Assembly (NCBI GenBank): GCA_030761205.1 | Contig: JAULJL010000020.1 | Span: forward strand, 625,001-689,000 | DNA from: Fremontodendron californicum | Taxonomy: Eukaryota; Streptophyta; Magnoliopsida; Malvales; Malvaceae | Reading direction: 5' to 3' | Length of the DNA: 64,000 nt | Shown here: piece by piece, positions 61,138-64,000 of the stretch | Position numbering within the stretch: the stretch's first letter is position 1 | Layout: the number at the start of each line of letters is the position of its first letter | Notes under the pieces: generated by a model | The model's database searches: none | Told to the model about the DNA's origin: nothing | The model's input: the letters and a program-made list of their open reading frames with translations, nothing else | Made by a program: the position numbers and the translations under genes

Positions 61138-62957
61138 TCAATGGTGTCCCCTTATCATAGCTGAGAAAAAACCGCCAGATGACTTGCTCTTGCGGCCATC
61201 TTCCCCTTCATCTGCAACCTGTTTCAAAATTACCATGCTTAGAGAATTGTTTAATGGGACAAAAAGAAAGTTCTATGGATACTGTACCTCTTTAGCTGTT
61301 TGTTGAAGGATATCTATAATTTCAGAAAAGTTAGGTCTTTGAGTTGGGTCCTGCTGCCAGCATCTTTCAAGCAGTTCTCCTAGTCTTGGGTGAGTATGCT
61401 TTGGGATTGTAGGGCGTAGACCCTGAAAAGATCGATATAAACAAAATATCCTCATTAGCACAAAAAGAAAAATTCATGGTTTCATATTTATACTGAAAAA
61501 CAAGTACCTTTTGCACCACACCAACTGCTGCTTGTAATGGAGTTAGGAGAGCATATGGGAGCTGGCATTTTGAATGTAAAAGAATAAATTAGTCATAAAC
61601 ATGTATAATCTCAAACTATCATACTTGTAGATGAAAGAAAGTTTGCCACAGACAAGTATGCACGATCAAAACCAAACTTCGTCCTCTTAAAACAGTGTCT
61701 TACTTCTCCTGTCAGTAGCTCCCAGAGAACTATTCCAAAGCTAAAAACATCTGCCTTGTGATCATAAGGTTTGTGCTCAATAACCTACATTAATTAAAGA
61801 TTGGTGAAAGAAATATTAGAGTATAAGCATTTTCTAGACATGTTTGGGTCAATTGAAGTGTAAGGCACAAGGTGGATCAAATGACTGAAGATTAGGAAAT
61901 GATTCTTTAGTCCTGACATGGAAATTAGAGAGAGCCTGAACACCATAATCACATGTTTCCATGATCATGAAGCACCATAAAAACAAAAGTATAATGCAAG
62001 ATTTTCTAAGTAGCTGATTACTATCATGTAAAGAATTCAAAGGAGAAAACATAATGTCCAAGAAAAATGAATACCTCAGGAGCCATCCAGCGGTATGTTC
62101 CAGTTTCAGCTGTCATTACTCCTGATTGAGCCTGCACTCTAGCAACTCCAAAATCGGCAACTTTAATAACCTGTCAAGGACGGACCAACAATTTTAGGAC
62201 AAATATCAGAAGTTAATATACTATGCTATTTACAGCATACTATAATTCGAAAACACACATGCATTTCCAATTCCAATGTAAACCAAAATCTCCATCTACT
62301 AACGAAATCATCTTACTTGATTTTCGTCCATCAGAAGATTGCCAGTTTTCACGTCCCTGTGGATGATGTTATTTTGATGCAAATAGTTCATTCCCTTGGA
62401 AACATCAATGGCTACTTTGAGTAGAGATGGCAACTTAAAAACGCCCCTTTGCTTATGCAGATAGTCATATAAGCTACCTCTGGCCATGAACTCTGATAAA
62501 GAACAAATATCACTGTCAAAAACTGACTATCTGTAAGAGGAAATGAAACGTTTCTGTTTTTTAATAAAGTCAGAGAGTTTATCATCAAAGAATTAAAAGG
62601 GATGAAAAGGCATACACATCCGAAAATTTAAATTTTGGTATACAGATGGGAATTCACAGACACTAAATTCGTAATGGTAGGTTTTGTGTCAATCTCTCAG
62701 TTTGCACTCCAAAGCCAGAATTGTTCCCTTCTAGCAACATTATTATAGATTATATCTGGTAAAGATGAAAAACAGCAATTCTTAACAGCACCATTGTTGA
62801 AGCCAAAGTTTCAAAATTTTATGCATTAAGAAGAAATTATAGAGCATATTAAAGCATAGCTGGAAAACTTCATTAGATTATACCAGTTACAATGCACAGG
62901 TTTGGAGCTCTTGTACATGCGCCTATGAATTGAACAACATTCTTATGCCGAATTTTC
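61138..62957 (-). CDS. STY-type (Raf-like group C) serine/threonine/tyrosine protein kinase, 3' part
   Basis: Seven 3' exons are in the window: 62957-62884, 62492-62317, 62170-62075, 61784-61704, 61561-61508, 61422-61288, 61218-61138 (697 bases, 232 residues including the end). The gene starts beyond the right edge. Visible kinase motifs are KIRHKNVVQFIGACT (after the alpha-C helix), FMARGSLYDYLHK, the catalytic loop HRDVKTGNLLMDEN, the activation segment DFGVAR, GTYRWMAPE, DVFSFGIVLWELLTGE and RCWQQDPTQRPNFSEI. The protein ends with SSGGFFSAMIRGHH. This pattern is that of the plant STY8/17/46 kinases, cytosolic enzymes that phosphorylate chloroplast transit peptides in Arabidopsis. The ACT domain and ATP-binding lobe lie outside the window. 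Confidence 0.9.
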
Positions 62958-64000
62958 CTGCAAAAAGGAAAAGAAAAGGTTGATATTCCACTGCATGAGT
63001 CGGCCTTGAAGATAAGTACCAATCAGTCTTACCCTCCCAGGAACCAACTCTATGATTAGCACATTAATACATTCAATAACTTGGGAAGTTCTTAAATTTA
63101 ACTATAATATGTGAGAAACCATGAGATATCTGGATGAACCCTGCCACAATTTTCTGGTAATATTCACACCCAACATATATACAGATTGAAAAATGGCATC
63201 ATTTTTAGTTCTACAGGAGGCTATTAGGAAAATGCTGGAAGAACTAACAACCAATCAAACAAAAAACAGAGTAAACGGCAAGTGTTTTTTGAGAGAACTG
63301 AAATGGCAGTGTGCACGGAAAATAGATATCCTGCAGACTGCAAGCTAAAAATGGCCTATTTCAGAGCTTTGTCCCCAAACCCTCCTTTTGGTGCTAACTG
63401 TCCAATATTTAAGAATAAAGCAGCACAAACAGTTATCCCTTTTGGGTTTTTTAGTATCAAACACCTAATTTTCCCCAGCATTTAATTCATTTGAAAATTC
63501 ACCATACGCTTAGAACTTGCAGCAACTAATAATTCAGACCAGCTAGAGAGGGATAGGAAGAGAAGGGTGGAGAATGTATGTTTGGAAAGGCATGTGAAGA
63601 ATGGAGGGAAACATTCAAGAAAGCAAAATTGTGCCCAATAAATTGGATGGCCACAGAAATAAACATGACTTTTTTGAATGATCTCATCTTACAAGAGAAC
63701 CTATGAATGGAAGACTGTAACCTCAAGGAAGCCGAATATTGCCTCAAAATCCTTGGATATAAAACTGGAAGGTGGATAAATCAATAATCTCCCCTAGAAA
63801 TTATCAAGAACTCAACATAAAGTCTCTTGTAAGGAATTTGAATTTGAATAATAGCCCCAACAACTCATAGGAAACTTCAAGATGATGATTTCCTTCTTCC
63901 CTAATCATAACTTTAAATCTACTCATGTGTCTATTATAACACTAAACATCAGTGCCTGCCAGTCAATTAAAATTTGGCCAAGCTTGAACTATTCATATTT
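62958..64000 (-). other. Intron of the STY-like kinase gene
   Basis: The exon at 62957 begins in phase 2 (its first base completes an Arg codon), so an upstream exon must exist. No sequence encoding the expected VYIMR segment is visible up to the right edge. This whole stretch is therefore read as intron. No other gene is seen. Confidence 0.6.

Overview
The window is nuclear DNA of a flowering plant, most likely a core eudicot. The evidence is AT-rich intergenic sequence full of (TA)n and poly-A/T tracts, short GT-AG introns, plant-type protein families (plant catalase of 492 residues, EAR-motif zinc finger, plastid phosphoserine aminotransferase, STY-type Raf-like kinase, PAT10 S-acyltransferase), MITE-type transposons and a decayed fragment of chloroplast psbA. 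The sequence alone does not fix the species; no bacterial operons, CRISPR arrays or phage genes are present.

Layout. 1-3.7 kb is intergenic, with an AT-rich dispersed repeat. 3.9-12.8 kb (+) is a 24-exon tomosyn/Lgl-family WD40 gene. Tail-to-tail with it at 13.6-15.0 kb (-) is a THEP1-type nucleoside-triphosphatase. 16.9-18.1 kb (-) is an HMGB chromatin protein with a leader intron. 18.4-22.3 kb is transposon territory: a 556-bp MITE with a perfect 9-bp target duplication, then a ~1.45-kb nested inverted-repeat element built of AAATCGCCA/TGGCGATTT hairpins. 22.9-26.4 kb (+) is Rab escort protein. 27.8-31.9 kb (-) is catalase. 31.9-34.7 kb is intergenic with the psbA relic. 34.7-35.6 kb (-) is an intronless C2H2/EAR protein. 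37.6-42.5 kb (+) is a class II poly(A) polymerase / tRNA nucleotidyltransferase-like protein with a lysine-rich tail and a G-quadruplex motif downstream of its stop. 43.3-44.6 kb (+) is intronless plastid phosphoserine aminotransferase. 46.0-48.2 kb (+) is the NAD-isocitrate dehydrogenase regulatory subunit. 49.2-50.8 kb (-) is a strictosidine synthase-like protein. 52.4-55.8 kb (-) is a PAT10-like S-acyltransferase whose first exon I could not find. 57.9-59.5 kb (+) is a plastid single-domain rhodanese. From 61.1 kb to the right edge (-) lies the 3' part of an STY-like protein kinase that continues beyond the window.

The genes are unrelated housekeeping or signalling loci, as usual for plant chromosomes. 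Loose themes only: vesicle traffic and membrane targeting (tomosyn, Rab escort protein, PAT10), redox and organelle metabolism (catalase, IDH, PSAT, rhodanese) and RNA/chromatin (poly(A) polymerase-like, HMGB, EAR zinc finger). Exon structures were assigned by reading splice sites, checking phase across every junction and comparing with remembered family sequences. Where every junction closes in frame (all complete genes here) confidence is high.

The most unusual material is the nested hairpin element at 20.8-22.3 kb. Also notable are the psbA insertion, the two promoters whose TATA position is occupied by a TA microsatellite, and the (GGGTA)4 tract.
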